Source: Chamaelirium japonicum
Taxonomy: Eukaryota; Streptophyta; Magnoliopsida; Liliales; Melanthiaceae
Direction of reading: 5' to 3'
Assembly (NCBI GenBank): GCA_947650365.1
Contig: OX393551.1
Coordinates: 89,006,697 to 89,070,696, forward strand
Length of the DNA stretch: 64,000 nt
Shown piece by piece: positions 1 through 10,454 of the stretch (its first letter is position 1; every line of letters starts with the position of its first letter). The notes beneath the pieces are model-generated. The model worked only from the letters and a program-made list of their open reading frames with translations, had not been told where the DNA came from and did no database searches. The translations under genes were made by a program, and so were the position numbers.

Positions 1-324
1 CCGGTCATGAAATCCGGGGATGTGCGAAAGTTACATCCCAACAAATTCAAAATATGCAAAGGCTTATTCAACAAGCAAAGTTGCAAGCGAAGAATGAATT
101 GCCCAAGAAAGTCCATTTGCCATCTTCCGCTTCTACTCGATCTTCGAGTACAAGTACGAGGCACAGGGGCCCTGGGCATCACGCCATTTAGGCAAGAGGG
201 TTTCGAGCCAAGGAAGAGGAAGACTACCGATAGCTCCGCTTTGGAAAAAAGCATGGAACATCGAGTGTCATGATCAATTGTGAGCGGAGATTGCTATGAT
301 GTTTTATTCGGGGGCCTTACTGCT

Positions 325-1042
325 CAGTGTAGTCAAGGCGTTAAGGTGGACTCAAGGCGCTCAACCTTACTGACGCCTGGGGTGAGAGGCAAGGCGAGCG
401 CCTGATTGAAATAAGGCGTGCAAAAAATATAAAATATATATATAGATAAATTATAAATAACTAGTTGAAACAAGTGTTGTCAGCTCCTTATGCTGGGATT
501 ATTTTTTTAGGGGCCATGGGATGAGTTCGGATCTCCTCCACTCGGTATCCCCAGTCGGTGGGCTCGATGCACATCATAGTTGCATGCAGTTGGCTGGAGT
601 ACGCTTCACTTTCGAGTCGCCTACCATCATGCTGTTTTGATGCGCACGGGTCCACCGACCAACTGGAGAAGATCTGAACTCCCGTAGGATGAACCCTGAT
701 CCCTAGGGGAATGCCACGTAAAGTTGGCTACCTATCATTTTATTTTTTCCTATAACCTTATATGGTCAATAGGTTAGAGCCAAAACTGAATCACAACTGT
801 CCGATCGGTGAATCACACTTAGCATGCAAAAGAACGGGTGTGATTCAAGTTTGGCTTCCATTTAAACCATTAATTAAATGAGGCGGGTGCCTCCATTGCC
901 TCACGCCTGGAGCGCCTCTCGCCTTAGGCGGGCGCCTTGCTCCGTCTTATATTCCTATTGCCTCCTTAATTCAGGCGAGGCGCCCTAGTCTCGGCTTGCC
1001 TCTCGCCTCAGGCGAGCGCCTCGGGTCGCCTTAACTACACTG
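325..1042. mobile_element. non-autonomous hAT element inserted in the hAT pseudogene
   Basis: Ends are a 16-bp inverted repeat with one mismatch: cagtgtagtcaaggcg at 325-340 and cgccttaactacactg at 1027-1042. The CAGTG...CACTG termini are typical of hAT elements. The flanks are an 8-bp target duplication with one mismatch, ttactgct (317-324) and ttaccgct (1043-1050). The interior has no ORF of note. Its ends are rich in gcgcct/aggcgc repeats that pair as subterminal inverted repeats, and the middle includes a motif block (about 745-865) resembling sequence near 3400-3600. Removing it joins flanking transposase sequence. Confidence 0.85.
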
Positions 1043-1952
1043 TTACCGCTTTATCTTGCAAGGAATCTATATTATGTGAGTTTTTATACCTTTGCCACTA
1101 ATTACGCCAACGCGATAAGCGATTTTGTCCCTCCCGGGTATAATATGTTGAGAACCACTTTACTTCACAAGGAGCAAGCAGATATTGAGAAGTTGTTAGA
1201 ACCAATCAAGACAACTTGGAAGGAGAAGGGGTAACAATTGTTGGTGATGGTTGGACGGATGATCAAAGAAGGCCTCTTGTGAACTTTATGGCGATGAGTC
1301 TGGTGTCAGAGTCTGTGCCTATGTTCTTGAAAGTTATCAATTGCGAGAGAGAGTACAAGGATAAGTTCTACATTTCTAATTTAATCAAGGAGACTATTAT
1401 AGAAGTTGGGTCTCAAAATGTGGTATAAGTTATCACAGATAATGCCCCGGTGTGTAATGCGGCAGGGATACTTATCAAAGCACAATGGCCATGCATCTTT
1501 TGGACTCCATGTGTGGTCCATACTCTCAATCTTGCATTGAAGAACATATGTGCGGCAAAGAATATAGAATCCAATGAGGTCAAGTATGAATAATGTAGTT
1601 GGATAACTACTGTTGCCCAGGATGCAAGTGTTATCAAGAATTTTATTATGAACGACTCTATTAGGCTAGTAATGTTCAATGAATTTGTGAAATTGAAGAT
1701 GCTCGCAATTGCTAACACACACTTTGCTTCCATGATGATCATGCTTAAGAGGTTTCATGACATAAAGGGCGGTCTCCAAAATATGGTGATTAGTGATCAA
1801 TGGGATTTATATATAGAGAAGATGATGTGGAGAAAGCTTAATTTGTTAAACAGAAGGTGTTGGATGACTTATGGCTATTTATGACATGTTGAGAGTTACC
1901 GATATGAACAAATCGTCTTACATATAGTGTGTGACATGTGGGACATAATGAT

Positions 1953-2360
1953 CAAGGTTCTAAAAAGCGCTAGCCACTAGTCGAGCGGTGAGGGGCCGCC
2001 TTTTTAAATTATTTTAATTATTATTTTGATTTTATATAATATATATATGTTTAAAAATTAATATAAGTTCAAGATTATCTCAAACCATTATTTTAAAGAA
2101 CAAGTATATAACCATAATTCAAGATTGAGTGATTAACAAGAACAAAAGCAAACATAGTCCGCCTGGCCAGTCTCAGCCTGCCTGGCCCACCTATCATGCC
2201 TGGCCAGCCTCAACCCGCTTGGTCCGCTTGGCCAGCCTGATCCCGCCTAGACCGCCTAGGTGGCCGCCTAGCTCCGTCTGGGAGCTTGGTCGCTTTTCTA
2301 GAGCGCCTAGGGCCTAGGCGAGGCGGTGGGGGGCCGCCTGGGCCGCTTTTTAGAACACTG
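1953..2360. mobile_element. second non-autonomous hAT element
   Basis: A 13-bp perfect inverted repeat, gttctaaaaagcg at 1957-1969 and its complement at 2344-2356, extends to a 17-bp arm with two mismatches ending in CACTG. The flanks are an 8-bp duplication with one mismatch, ataatgat (1945-1952) and ataacgat (2361-2368). The interior has an AT-rich left half (about 2010-2130) and a right half of gcctgg/gccgcct repeats. No coding capacity. It belongs to the group of plant elements with gcgctaggcg-like ends. Confidence 0.85.
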
Positions 2361-3221
2361 ATAACGATTGAGAAGGTCAAAGCGGCTATATTTCAATATA
2401 AGAAGAAAAAAGAAGGTGAAGAATCAAGCTTTTATGAAGTGGTACATGATATTTTGGTTGATAGGTGAAACAAAAGCAATACTCCACTTCATTACTTAGC
2501 ACACTCATCGAATCCATAGTAAACTCTCAAAGCTCTAATTCTCTATTTTATTTTTGCTAGCATCATTCAATAATTCAAATAGTTTGACAATTTCTCTATT
2601 TATCATTTACTTTCTCTAGGTACTATAGCAAGGAGTGGCTTGAAGGGGGTTTCAATCGTGTAGCTCCTCATATGGACGTGGACATCTCGGCCGAGAGGAA
2701 CAAATGTATTAAAAAATATTTTTCAAGTACGGATGAGCGTCAGATGATGAATGTTGAGTTTGCAAAGTTCTCGACGGTTTTGGAAGAATTTGTAAAGTAT
2801 GATTCTTTGCACTATAGGGGAGAGATGGACCCTAAGATTTGGTAGGTTGTGCATGAGGCTTCAAAGTTTGGCTTTCAAGCTTCTCGGGCAACCTTCTTCC
2901 TCTTTGTGTTGTGAAAGGGCTTAGAGCACCTACTCGTTTATTAATTCAATGAGCAGGAAAAAGATGACTCCGCAATGTGCCGAGGATCTTGTCTTTGTTC
3001 ACAACAACTTTCATCTTCAATCAAAGAGAAGCCCACAATATTTGGAAGGAGAGACGAAGATGTGGGATATTGGAGGGGATGCATTTGATTCTCTCAGGGA
3101 TATTGGGGTTCTAGAGGTTGCGGAGCTTTCACTTGATGAACCCGATTTAGAGGCGATTCTACTCATACTAGGATTAGTATGGTTGGCCAACTATCAAAGA
3201 CTTGGAGTTGGGATTAGTTAG

Positions 3222-5240
3222 GATTACAACACCTCAGCTCCAATTAGACTATCAAACCATGATTGCACTCTGTGGTAATTGAAAATTATGCAAATGCCCC
3301 GTTCCTACTTATTTGCGTATAGATCCCTCCTTATCCAATATCCACAAGTATTGATCAGGAGATGAAATTGTCCAACCAGCTGTATCCTTTCTTTTGCATG
3401 TCATTTGGGCCTAAGTATAATTCACTTGTCAGGATGGTTTTAACGGACGGTTATGATTCAATTTTGACTTTAACCTATCTAATTCTCTAAGGTTTAAGAT
3501 AGGTTGAAGCCAAACTGAAACACAGTTGTTTTTTTCCATGCCATTTAGGGCTGTATGTGATTCACCAATCAGGCTGGTTGTAACTAACGGTTGCGATTTA
3601 GTATGCGTTAAATTTTCATTTTAGTTGTTTTCTATAAGGTTTTTTCGGTTATTGAAATATATGAATTATAAACACACATAAAATATAAATAAAAAATATT
3701 AATTTATTTTGCTGTGTCCCCGCCGTACCCATGTCCTCCTTTTTTAGGATTTGTCATGTTGGCGTACCCGTGTCGTGTCGTAGCCGAGTCCCCGTACCAA
3801 TGTCAGTGCTTCTTAGGGTGACTAGTGTGGGTACATAATATATCTACCCTCTCACTTGGTCTCATAACCAAAACTCTCCAAAAGAGGATCTATAGATCCA
3901 AGCAAGAAAAAACACAAAACAAAAACCCTTCGCTCCTTCAAAACAAAACCAAGCAACCATACTTGAAAGCAGTAGTCGGCAAATCCTTTATAAAAGGGAA
4001 TGTGTTGAACCCCTCCTTCCAAACGAGAAAGCCTTTCTTGGAGCACCCAAAGGCGAGTACTCCCAAACCGACTTAAGGGTGGCATCCTTAAAAACGAGAG
4101 GCCATGCTTCATCCGTCTCCCAAAGGCAAACAGTCGTAGAAATGAGAGGATCAGTTTACACCAACCCATATGGGGGAGACGGCTGCCTTTATAGCATTAG
4201 TGGGATTCATACCGCCCCATGTGGAGTAACAAGTGTCCTTGTAGGATTGGTGAATCCCCACCAACCCATGTGAGAGAAATAAACCCCCCCATCCCTTAGG
4301 TTTTACTATAAAAGGAAGGGGAGGGCACAGAAGAAAGGGTTGGTGAAATCCCTTGTAGACCGTACAAGAACACACCATCCCTCTAGTTAATAAAGATGAA
4401 CACTTTCACTATAATCTAGAGTCTTCTCTTACTCTCTCTTTTGCTCTTTGATAACCCTCTAGCTCGAACGAGAATAAGGATTTGAGGGCATCCATTCTAG
4501 GAGCCCCAACCCTTCTACTGCTTCTACTCGGGTCCAGACAAGGTTTGGAATTTTCATTTCGACCAATATTTTGACACTCTCGATATGGAAATATTTCATG
4601 GAAATATTTCAACAATGTGGAAAATTGGAAATATATCGGTTTTATAGAAATGGTAGAAATATTTATTTTTTGATGGAATTTTTCAGTAAAACTCTGGATA
4701 GTCATAAACCAAGTATGTATACACACTTTGGTACACTCAAATAATATTTGTAACTTGTACCCTATCTAGGGGTGTAGAGCTTCACATAGCATGTATTCTG
4801 TGTATTTGACTTTGTGAGTCTTGCGAGTTCTTGTGCAGTTTTGTTTGGTCCAGTTTTGATCTATGTTTTTCAAATATTTTTAATCTTTTTTATGGATAAT
4901 TTTTTTTTCAAAATAACTATTAGAATGTTTAAGAAAGGGTATCAATGTTTTTCATCTATGTCAGTAAACATTCTGTAACGAAGGGGGGAAACTTGTTAAA
5001 GCCAACTGAAATAAAAGGATTGTAGTAATTTCAAATTTTCTATAGGATCTTTTAATTTAACCGAGCTTGAGGGGATGTCTTATTTACCTAATAAAATAAT
5101 AATGAAGTATAAAGATGCTCTGAGAATACCTATTCTCCGAAATTAAATATTACAAGCATGCTATCAAGTTCTAAACCAAGCTACAATAACTAAACACTAC
5201 ATAGCTCATTGTAATTGTTAACTCATCAACAATTAGGTGA
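3222..5240. other. intergenic stretch with no recognisable gene
   Basis: No convincing coding region on either strand. Two imperfect copies of a short block (around 3430-3470 and 3560-3600, sharing ttcac..tcagg.tggtt and acggttgcgatt-like strings) suggest an old MITE family that also appears inside the 325-1042 element. Around 4300-4420 there is a TATA-like tataaaagg on the plus strand followed by an aataaa-like site and a pyrimidine-rich tract. This arrangement resembles the promoter/R part of an LTR, but I could not find paired ends. Around 4575-4690 is an AT-rich block with repeated gaaatattt strings. Confidence 0.5.
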
Positions 5241-5246
5241 AAAAAT

Positions 5247-6030
5247 TTATCTAAAAATCAAGAAAGGTCCACTCAAATGTAATGAACAAAAATGATGTAT
5301 GCTCTTTCCTTGTAATTGGTATAATAGGAGTGTGTGATACTCTAAAACCTTTGATGAAAAATCCATACTTCTCCACTTGATCCCATTCCGCTTCTTTAAG
5401 AGGATTAGAATCTTCTGCTTCCTGTAATTTCGGCCGGTCATGTGCACATGATAGCTTCTGCTTCAACTGTTGAAGCCTTTCCCTCCAGAGAGGAGTTTCA
5501 AAGCTCATAGGGCCTGATGCATGTGAAGGCAGTGTATGAATAACTGAATCTGCTACAGACATATTTAAACTTGGAAAGGCAAATGATATATGGAATTGAA
5601 ATGTCAAGATTCATGCATAATTGACAACAATTTGGACGAATAACAGGTGACAACATAAAACATACCCACTACCTGAATAACATTGATAGGAAGGTATAAA
5701 ACGATCTTCTGTCCAACCCCAAGTGCCAAGATGTTTGTATGAGATTGACACTCCTTCAAAAAAGTAGAGGGTAGCATAACCAAGTCAGTCATTTAATATC
5801 AGTGATTAGTTCAAGAGCTTATCAAGGGTAACAATAATAAAATAATACTAACCACATATATTCGAAGTGAAGGTATATAAATGTAGACATAAAAGTAATC
5901 ATCACATACTTACCTTTTGAACCTTCTGGATAACAATCTTTTTGGAAACATGTACTGAAGCATGTATATTCTTTGGATAATGTGATGAGACATCATCATG
6001 ACCCCCTTCGGTAATCCAAAATATATAGCT
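5247..6030 (-). pseudogene. exon-like blocks of an unrecognised plant protein gene
   Basis: Three coding-like blocks lie in the same order on the minus strand. The first (about 6028-5914) is open, contains an IFWITEGGHDDVSSHYPKN motif and ends at a good splice donor (aag|gtaagt, exon end 5914). The second (about 5790-5673) includes KECQSHTNILALGVGQKIV and ends at cag|gtagtg, also donor-like. The third (about 5560-5290) includes PLWRERLQQLKQKLS and EAEWDQVEKYGFFIKG. Composition and donor sites look like real exons, unlike the surrounding transposons. I do not recognise the protein. No convincing acceptor precedes the second block, no promoter was found, and a copia fragment sits just upstream. 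It could therefore be a gene fragment, a captured fragment, or part of a gene interrupted by insertions. Confidence 0.45.
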
Positions 6031-6053
6031 CAAGGGTTCTCTCGTGCTGACGG

Positions 6054-6466
6054 TGACGACGACGACGACGGCTGCTCCCTCCGGCTCTGCTCTCCTCCGG
6101 CCCCTACAGCACCTCCCCTGGTCTTCCCCTTCTGATTATGCTGCAGGGAAGGCCGGGGGGGGGGGGGGGGGCTACGGGGGCCGACGGGTGCTGCGAGGGC
6201 CATCGATGGCTGCCGAAGGGTCTGCAGTGGGAGGGGCTGCGGTGGAGGGGGAAGGCCGGGGAAGAGGCGGGAGGGGGCTGGAGGTGGCTGGCAGATGCTG
6301 AAGGGGCCAGAGATGATTGCCAGAGGGAGGGGCTGTGATGGGAGGCGTTGCGGTGGCCAGAGGGAGGTGCTGCGGTGAAAGGGGAAGATCGGGGGAGGTG
6401 CTGTAGGGGTCGGAGGTGGCTACCGGAGGAGAGCGGAGCCGGAGGGAGCAGCCGTCGTCATCGTCT
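6054..6466. mobile_element. GC-rich fold-back (long inverted repeat) element
   Basis: The two ends are inverted copies over roughly 75-85 bp with a 14-nt indel. Left arm: about 6054-6130 (gacgacggctgctccctccg and onward). Right arm: about 6383-6466, ending ggagcagccgtcgtcatcgtc. The middle is G-rich with runs of G up to 18 (near 6157-6170). No target duplication could be read. It lies exactly at the 5' truncation point of the copia fragment at 6467 and beside the exon-like blocks, so it marks a rearrangement junction. Confidence 0.6.
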
Positions 6467-6950
6467 TCGGATTATTCGCTATCTACGGGGCACCGTCACT
6501 CTTTTGCTACTTTTTTCCTCCACCTCTTCGCTAGTACTACGTGCTTACTCCGATGCAGATTGGGCTGAAGATATTGCTACTCACCGTTCTACTACCGGCT
6601 ACTGTGTGTTCCTTGGTGACTTCCTCATCTCTTGGCGCAGTAAAAAACAGGAACATGTCGCTTGCTCCAGCACCAAAACCGAATACAAGGCTATGACTTC
6701 CACCACCGCAGAGATTGTCTGGCTTCGCCGTCTCCTTCTGGACTTGGGTGTCGTGATATCCGAGCCTACTACTCTCTTTTGCGACAACCGGTATGCTATT
6801 CAGATTGCTAGCAACCCGGTCTTTCATGAGCGAACCAAACATATTGAGGTCGATTGTCACTATATTCGCCATGAGTTTCTCGCCCACACCATCTCCCTAC
6901 CATTCATTCACTCGACGGAGTAGACTGCTAACTTTCTCACAAAGCCGCTA
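6467..6950 (+). pseudogene. copia RNase H domain, 5'-truncated pol fragment
   Basis: The plus strand reads the end of a Ty1-copia polyprotein: an IRYLRGT start of the RNase H region, AYSDADWAED near 6545, STTGYCVFLGDFLISWRSKK, then AEYKA-like TEYKAM, CDNRYAIQIASNPVFHERTK and the C-terminal IHSTE. A stop at 6921 replaces the residue expected before TANFLTKPL, which continues past it in frame. Reverse transcriptase, integrase, protease and gag are all missing because the frame begins abruptly at a GC-rich fold-back element. The domain would degrade RNA in RNA:DNA hybrids during reverse transcription; this copy is dead. Confidence 0.88.
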
Positions 6951-7009
6951 ACTATTGCTCGCTTCTGCTATTTTATCAGCAAACTACCGGTTCATGATCC
7001 ACCGTGAGT

Positions 7010-7161
7010 TTGAGGGGGAGTGTTAATGCATAGATGGGTCGGGTTCTATGTACAGTCGGGTCGGATTTTGTTATACATATATATTGGGCTTAGTCCCTTA
7101 ATAAAGAGCATTCTAGTTCTCTCCGAACCCTAGCCATCATCTCCTAACATGGTATCAGAGC
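7010..7161 (+). repeat. copia LTR flanked by both a polypurine tract and a primer-binding site
   Basis: A polypurine tract (tgagggggag, ends 7020) is followed by a 129-bp LTR (7021-7149) starting TGTTAATGC and ending CTAACA. It includes an aataaag-like polyadenylation site near 7100. Directly after it is tggtatcagagc (7150-7161), the classic plant primer-binding site complementary to the initiator methionine tRNA 3' end. A 3' LTR should be followed by host DNA, so this order needs a tandem or recombined structure. Confidence 0.8.
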
Positions 7162-7235
7162 TGGGTTCACTATCTCCATCAAGGTGCGGTCCCTTCCGAT
7201 TGTGCCTCGCTCCGCGTACTCCGCTTGAGGGGGGG

Positions 7236-7352
7236 TATTGAGGAAGTCCACCGGTTAGTCCCACATCGGTAAAGGGGGCACCTAACGCCCGCTTAATATA
7301 CCCTCTGTGGACCTCCCCTTACGACCCGGGTTTTGGGGTGTGAGATCTAACA
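7236..7352 (+). repeat. second, unrelated short LTR with its own polypurine tract
   Basis: A second purine run (cttgaggggggg, ends 7235) precedes a 117-bp sequence starting tattgaggaagtccacc and ending gagatctaaca. It has the motif ttagtcccacatcgg common in plant short LTRs. It is unlike the 7021-7149 LTR. Only about 75 bp separate it from the primer-binding site, so the unit is either a deleted element or a recombinant of two copia families. DNA after 7352 (tacatatata) looks like flank. Confidence 0.6.
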
Positions 7353-8499
7353 TACATATATAAATGATATTTTCTGGACTCAAAACAGAAGATGTTACAC
7401 TAAAGTCTTCACAGTACAGATTCTTCTTTGGAGTCAATTGTCACCCTGACATCATGCTTCATGGGTTGTGGCTAACATGGGTTAACTCAGCTTAACAAGC
7501 TTGTTCAATGAGGTATTGACAAATGCTAAATGACTGGAGAAGCACTATGATAAGATATTACAAAAAAAAAAGAGAGGTGAAAGGCAAAACAGTACTGAAA
7601 CACTGACAAGATAAAGCATTGATGGCCACAATGATTTAAGCTATGTTAGAGATCATAACAGCATTCCCCTCACCGAATCTGCACTAATTCGAGGCTTATC
7701 TCAAACATTTTTATGCATTTTGGAGCAATATTTACCAACAGCATTATGAAATGTCTCCAGAGGAACAGCCTAGCAATTCACAAGTGCTACATCAAAGAAA
7801 TCACATAAACACAGAAGAACATGTGATTTCTGCTTTCCTTGAGGAAAATCGGGGGGAGGGGGGGATACAGTCACCAACTTCCTCTTCATTGTATCTCGAG
7901 AAAAAGAAATTCCATTGAGTGGGAAGAATTTGCACAGATGAAGAGAAAAGAAAGGTCGAGTAGTAGTCAATGAGCAAGGGAAGGCCTAGACTGTTGAAGC
8001 CCTGGAATGCAGATAGAAAAGTTTTATTAAAAAAAAAAATCATTTTTTTTCAAAATATAACTCCACTGCATTTCACCAAAACACAAAGTGGGGTGGTGAT
8101 CAAAAAAGAAAGAAAAGCTGAATGAGATATATATTATTCAAAAGGTATCTTGTAAGGGTGGCAGTCTTTCTAACCGTTTGGTCCATGATGAAATGGAGAT
8201 GACCGACTTCAGTTCATATACTCCTTTTATCTTCTTCCCCCTTCTCGTCTCCTCCTCCCCCTCGAGGCGGCCTCGACATGATCCAAAGGAGGATGGCTTT
8301 GTTCTTGCAGGAATGGAGGGAGGAACAAGGCCCGGTCTAGAACCAGGATCCATGGAGGTACACACGGAGTCGATTGCAGACCATGGATTTGTGGGGTTTG
8401 GATCTCCATGGCAAAGAGGGGCCAGCTGCCATCAAAGCGCGCGCTCTCTCTCTCACGCGCGCGGTTCGTTACCTGGTCATTGGGGAGTCTTTTTTTGGG
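7353..8499. other. intergenic or intronic stretch with weak open frames
   Basis: No recognisable protein. On the minus strand an open stretch at 8365-8138 begins at an ATG and reads a basic, glutamate/arginine-rich peptide (motif RLEGEEETRRGKKIKG). A short block near 7495-7440 reads MKHDVRVTIDSKEES. Both lie upstream, in the same orientation, of the exon-like blocks at 5.25-6.03 kb, so they could be 5' exons of the same gene. I found no good donor at the end of the 8365 frame, so this is a guess. CT-rich and A-rich tracts occur near 7560 and 8030. Confidence 0.35.
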
Positions 8500-9059
8500 A
8501 AATTCTATTCATACCCCAAAAATCTGTATTTAGCCCCCATTTCCAACAAACTTAAACACACCCCGTTTGTTTTTTCATCACACCCCATTCGTGTCCCAAA
8601 AATACCCTTCTCTCTTACACCCACCTTTAATACACCCCACTTAAATGGCCCACATCATCTTGATTATACCCCAATTAAACACCTACCTCCTTAAATATAT
8701 CCCAATTATATGCACTCTTGAGTACACCCCACTCTTAAATAAACCCCATATTGTTGGTTGGTACTTGAGGGCACAGGTAGGACAACTTAAATCTTTCTTT
8801 GCTTTTATTTGTCCCTACCCTTAACGTAGCCCTGCCGGCTTACAAGAACCTCGGCACCGCTACCGCTATCGATGACGATGACACCACAACCCCGCTGTCG
8901 ATGAGGATGACGAGCAGTTAAAGGGTCTTTAGGTTTAGTAGGAATTTGGGGTACAAAAGAAAAGGGTATAGTCGGTATTCAAATTTTGCTGAGTAAGCTA
9001 TTGAGAAACGAAGGGGAGACGGGTGCTAATTACAGATTTTTGGGGTATGAATACAATTT
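8500..9059. mobile_element. 560-bp MITE with about 38-bp inverted ends
   Basis: The left end (8500-8537, includes tattcataccccaaaaatct) and the right end (9022-9059, its inverted counterpart agatttttggggtatgaata) pair over about 38 bp with around four mismatches. It contains no transposase. The interior has a small duplicated gatgacgatgaca/gatgaggatgacg block near 8870-8915 and a C-rich left half of ccccatt-like repeats. T-rich flanks (tcttttttt at 8488 and 9061) could be a target duplication, but low complexity makes this uncertain. Confidence 0.7.
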
Positions 9060-9072
9060 TTCTTTTTTTTTT

Positions 9073-10247
9073 GGTTATTTTGACTTACCCCCAATTATGA
9101 TAATGTGTTTTGTGTTACCCCCAAATTGTTCAAAATTAGGATTACCCCCCCATTTTTGACGGAATTGTATGTTGGGCTTCAAAATGGGGAGGGGGGTGAT
9201 ATTAATATTGAACAATATGAGGGGGTAACACAAAAGGCATATCAAAATGGGGGGGTAAGTCAAAATAATATTTTTTTTCTCTCTTGTTTTCCCCACTTCA
9301 TCCATCTCGATCTCTATCTCTATCCCCCTTCAAACACAGCAGCAGTCACCCCCTAACCCTATTTAAGAAAACCACCCAAACCATCGATCCCCCCTTATCC
9401 CCACATCATCCAGTCCCCTAGCTCCTCCCCCTTAGAGGAAGCCCTAACCCCTTCTTACGATCTCCATCTCCCACTAAGGAGGGGTAGCAATCGCAGAAGA
9501 GGAGCCGGAGCAAGGAGAGTTTGACCCCTCCTCTTCCTCTCTTCTCTTTGGTTTGGTAGCTTCAGTCGAGGCAAAAGACGCCATGACTAGAGCTAAGAGG
9601 GGAGCAGCCATCGGAGAGGAGCAAGTAGGAGGGCCACAGTCGGTGCCAAGGGCCGCCGACCAGGTCAGCCCTCTCTTTTTACCCCCTCTTTTCTTTTCCA
9701 CCACCTTACGATCAGATCGGCTCCTTCGAATCCAATTTCTTAAAGGAGATAGTGGAGATACAAAAAACCTTCAAATCTTAACCCATCAATTAATTTCTTG
9801 AGGGAATGAGGGCTTCGATAGGGGAAGGAGGGGGGACTGGATGATGTATAGATTAGATGGGGATTGGTGGTTAGGGTTTTCTTAAATAAGGTAGAGGGTG
9901 GTGGCTGCTGTGTTTGAAGGGGGATAGAGACAGAAATTGAGAGGAATGAAGAGGGGAAAACAAGAGGGAAAAAAAAAAGAATATTTTGACTTACACCCCC
10001 CCCCCCCCCCCCCCCCATTTTGATGGCCGACATACGGTTCCGTTAAAAATTGGGGATAATCCTAATTTTGAAAAGGGGAAAACAGGAGGGGAAAAAAATA
10101 GATTATTGTGACATACCCCCCCCCCCCCCCCCCCATTTTGATGGCCGACATACGGTTCCGTCAAAAATTGGGGATAATCCTAATTTTGAACAATTTGGGG
10201 GGTAACACAAAATGTATTATGAAAATGGAGGGTACGTCAAATTAACC
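9073..10247. mobile_element. long-TIR, MULE-like non-autonomous element
   Basis: About 370 bp at each end are inverted copies. The left begins ggttattttgacttaccccc (9073) and the right ends with the complement of ggttaatttgacg (10247). Further inside, 9290-9410 pairs with 9830-9960 (shared gggggatagagac and tgctgtgtttgaa strings). The unique centre, about 9440-9790, has no recognised protein; it could be captured host sequence as in Pack-MULEs, but that is inference. The right arm has an extra tandem duplication (about 9983-10080 and 10100-10200), each copy led by a poly-C run. Flanks are poly-T, so the expected 9-bp target duplication cannot be verified. Confidence 0.72.
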
Positions 10248-10454
10248 TTTTTTTGTGGGGGTAAATTACACTTGGCCCCTTGAAGTTTAGCTTAAAAACA
10301 TTTATCCTCCCTATAGTTAAAAAACTACATTTTGCCTCCTTCAATTCAGTTTTGATAAGATAAAAATAACCAAATAAGGAAATTAAGTAGTTGTCAAAAG
10401 GGTGTATTGTTCTAACATTTCAAACTTTACGGAGCGATTTGGAACAAAATAAAC

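Larger units (their letters stand above)
1..3221 (+). pseudogene. decayed hAT transposase gene (DUF659 and dimerisation regions)
   Basis: Pieces of a plant hAT-superfamily transposase are spread over three blocks separated by two inserted elements. The second block (about 1050-1880) encodes a DUF659-like core: a motif reading GDGWTDDQRRPLVNFMA near 1245, then an ITDNAP motif and a TPCVVHTLNLALKN motif near 1435-1545, which belong to the RNase-H-like catalytic fold. The third block (about 2620-3160) matches the C-terminal hAT dimerisation region: a DPKIW motif near 2830, then MSRKKMTPQCAEDLVFVHNN from 2949 and a tail with KMWDIGGDAFDSL. In-frame stops and frameshifts (for example after 1428 and near 2845) leave no intact frame. 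The protein would cut and paste hAT DNA. No element termini were found, so it may be a transposon or a long-dead domesticated copy. Identification rests on motif recognition, not on a search. Confidence 0.82.

Noticed and set aside
3825..4378. Overlapping frames near 3.8-4.4 kb as coding genes
   Set aside because: Open on both strands with no recognised motif and an LTR-like promoter arrangement nearby. Not enough for a gene call.
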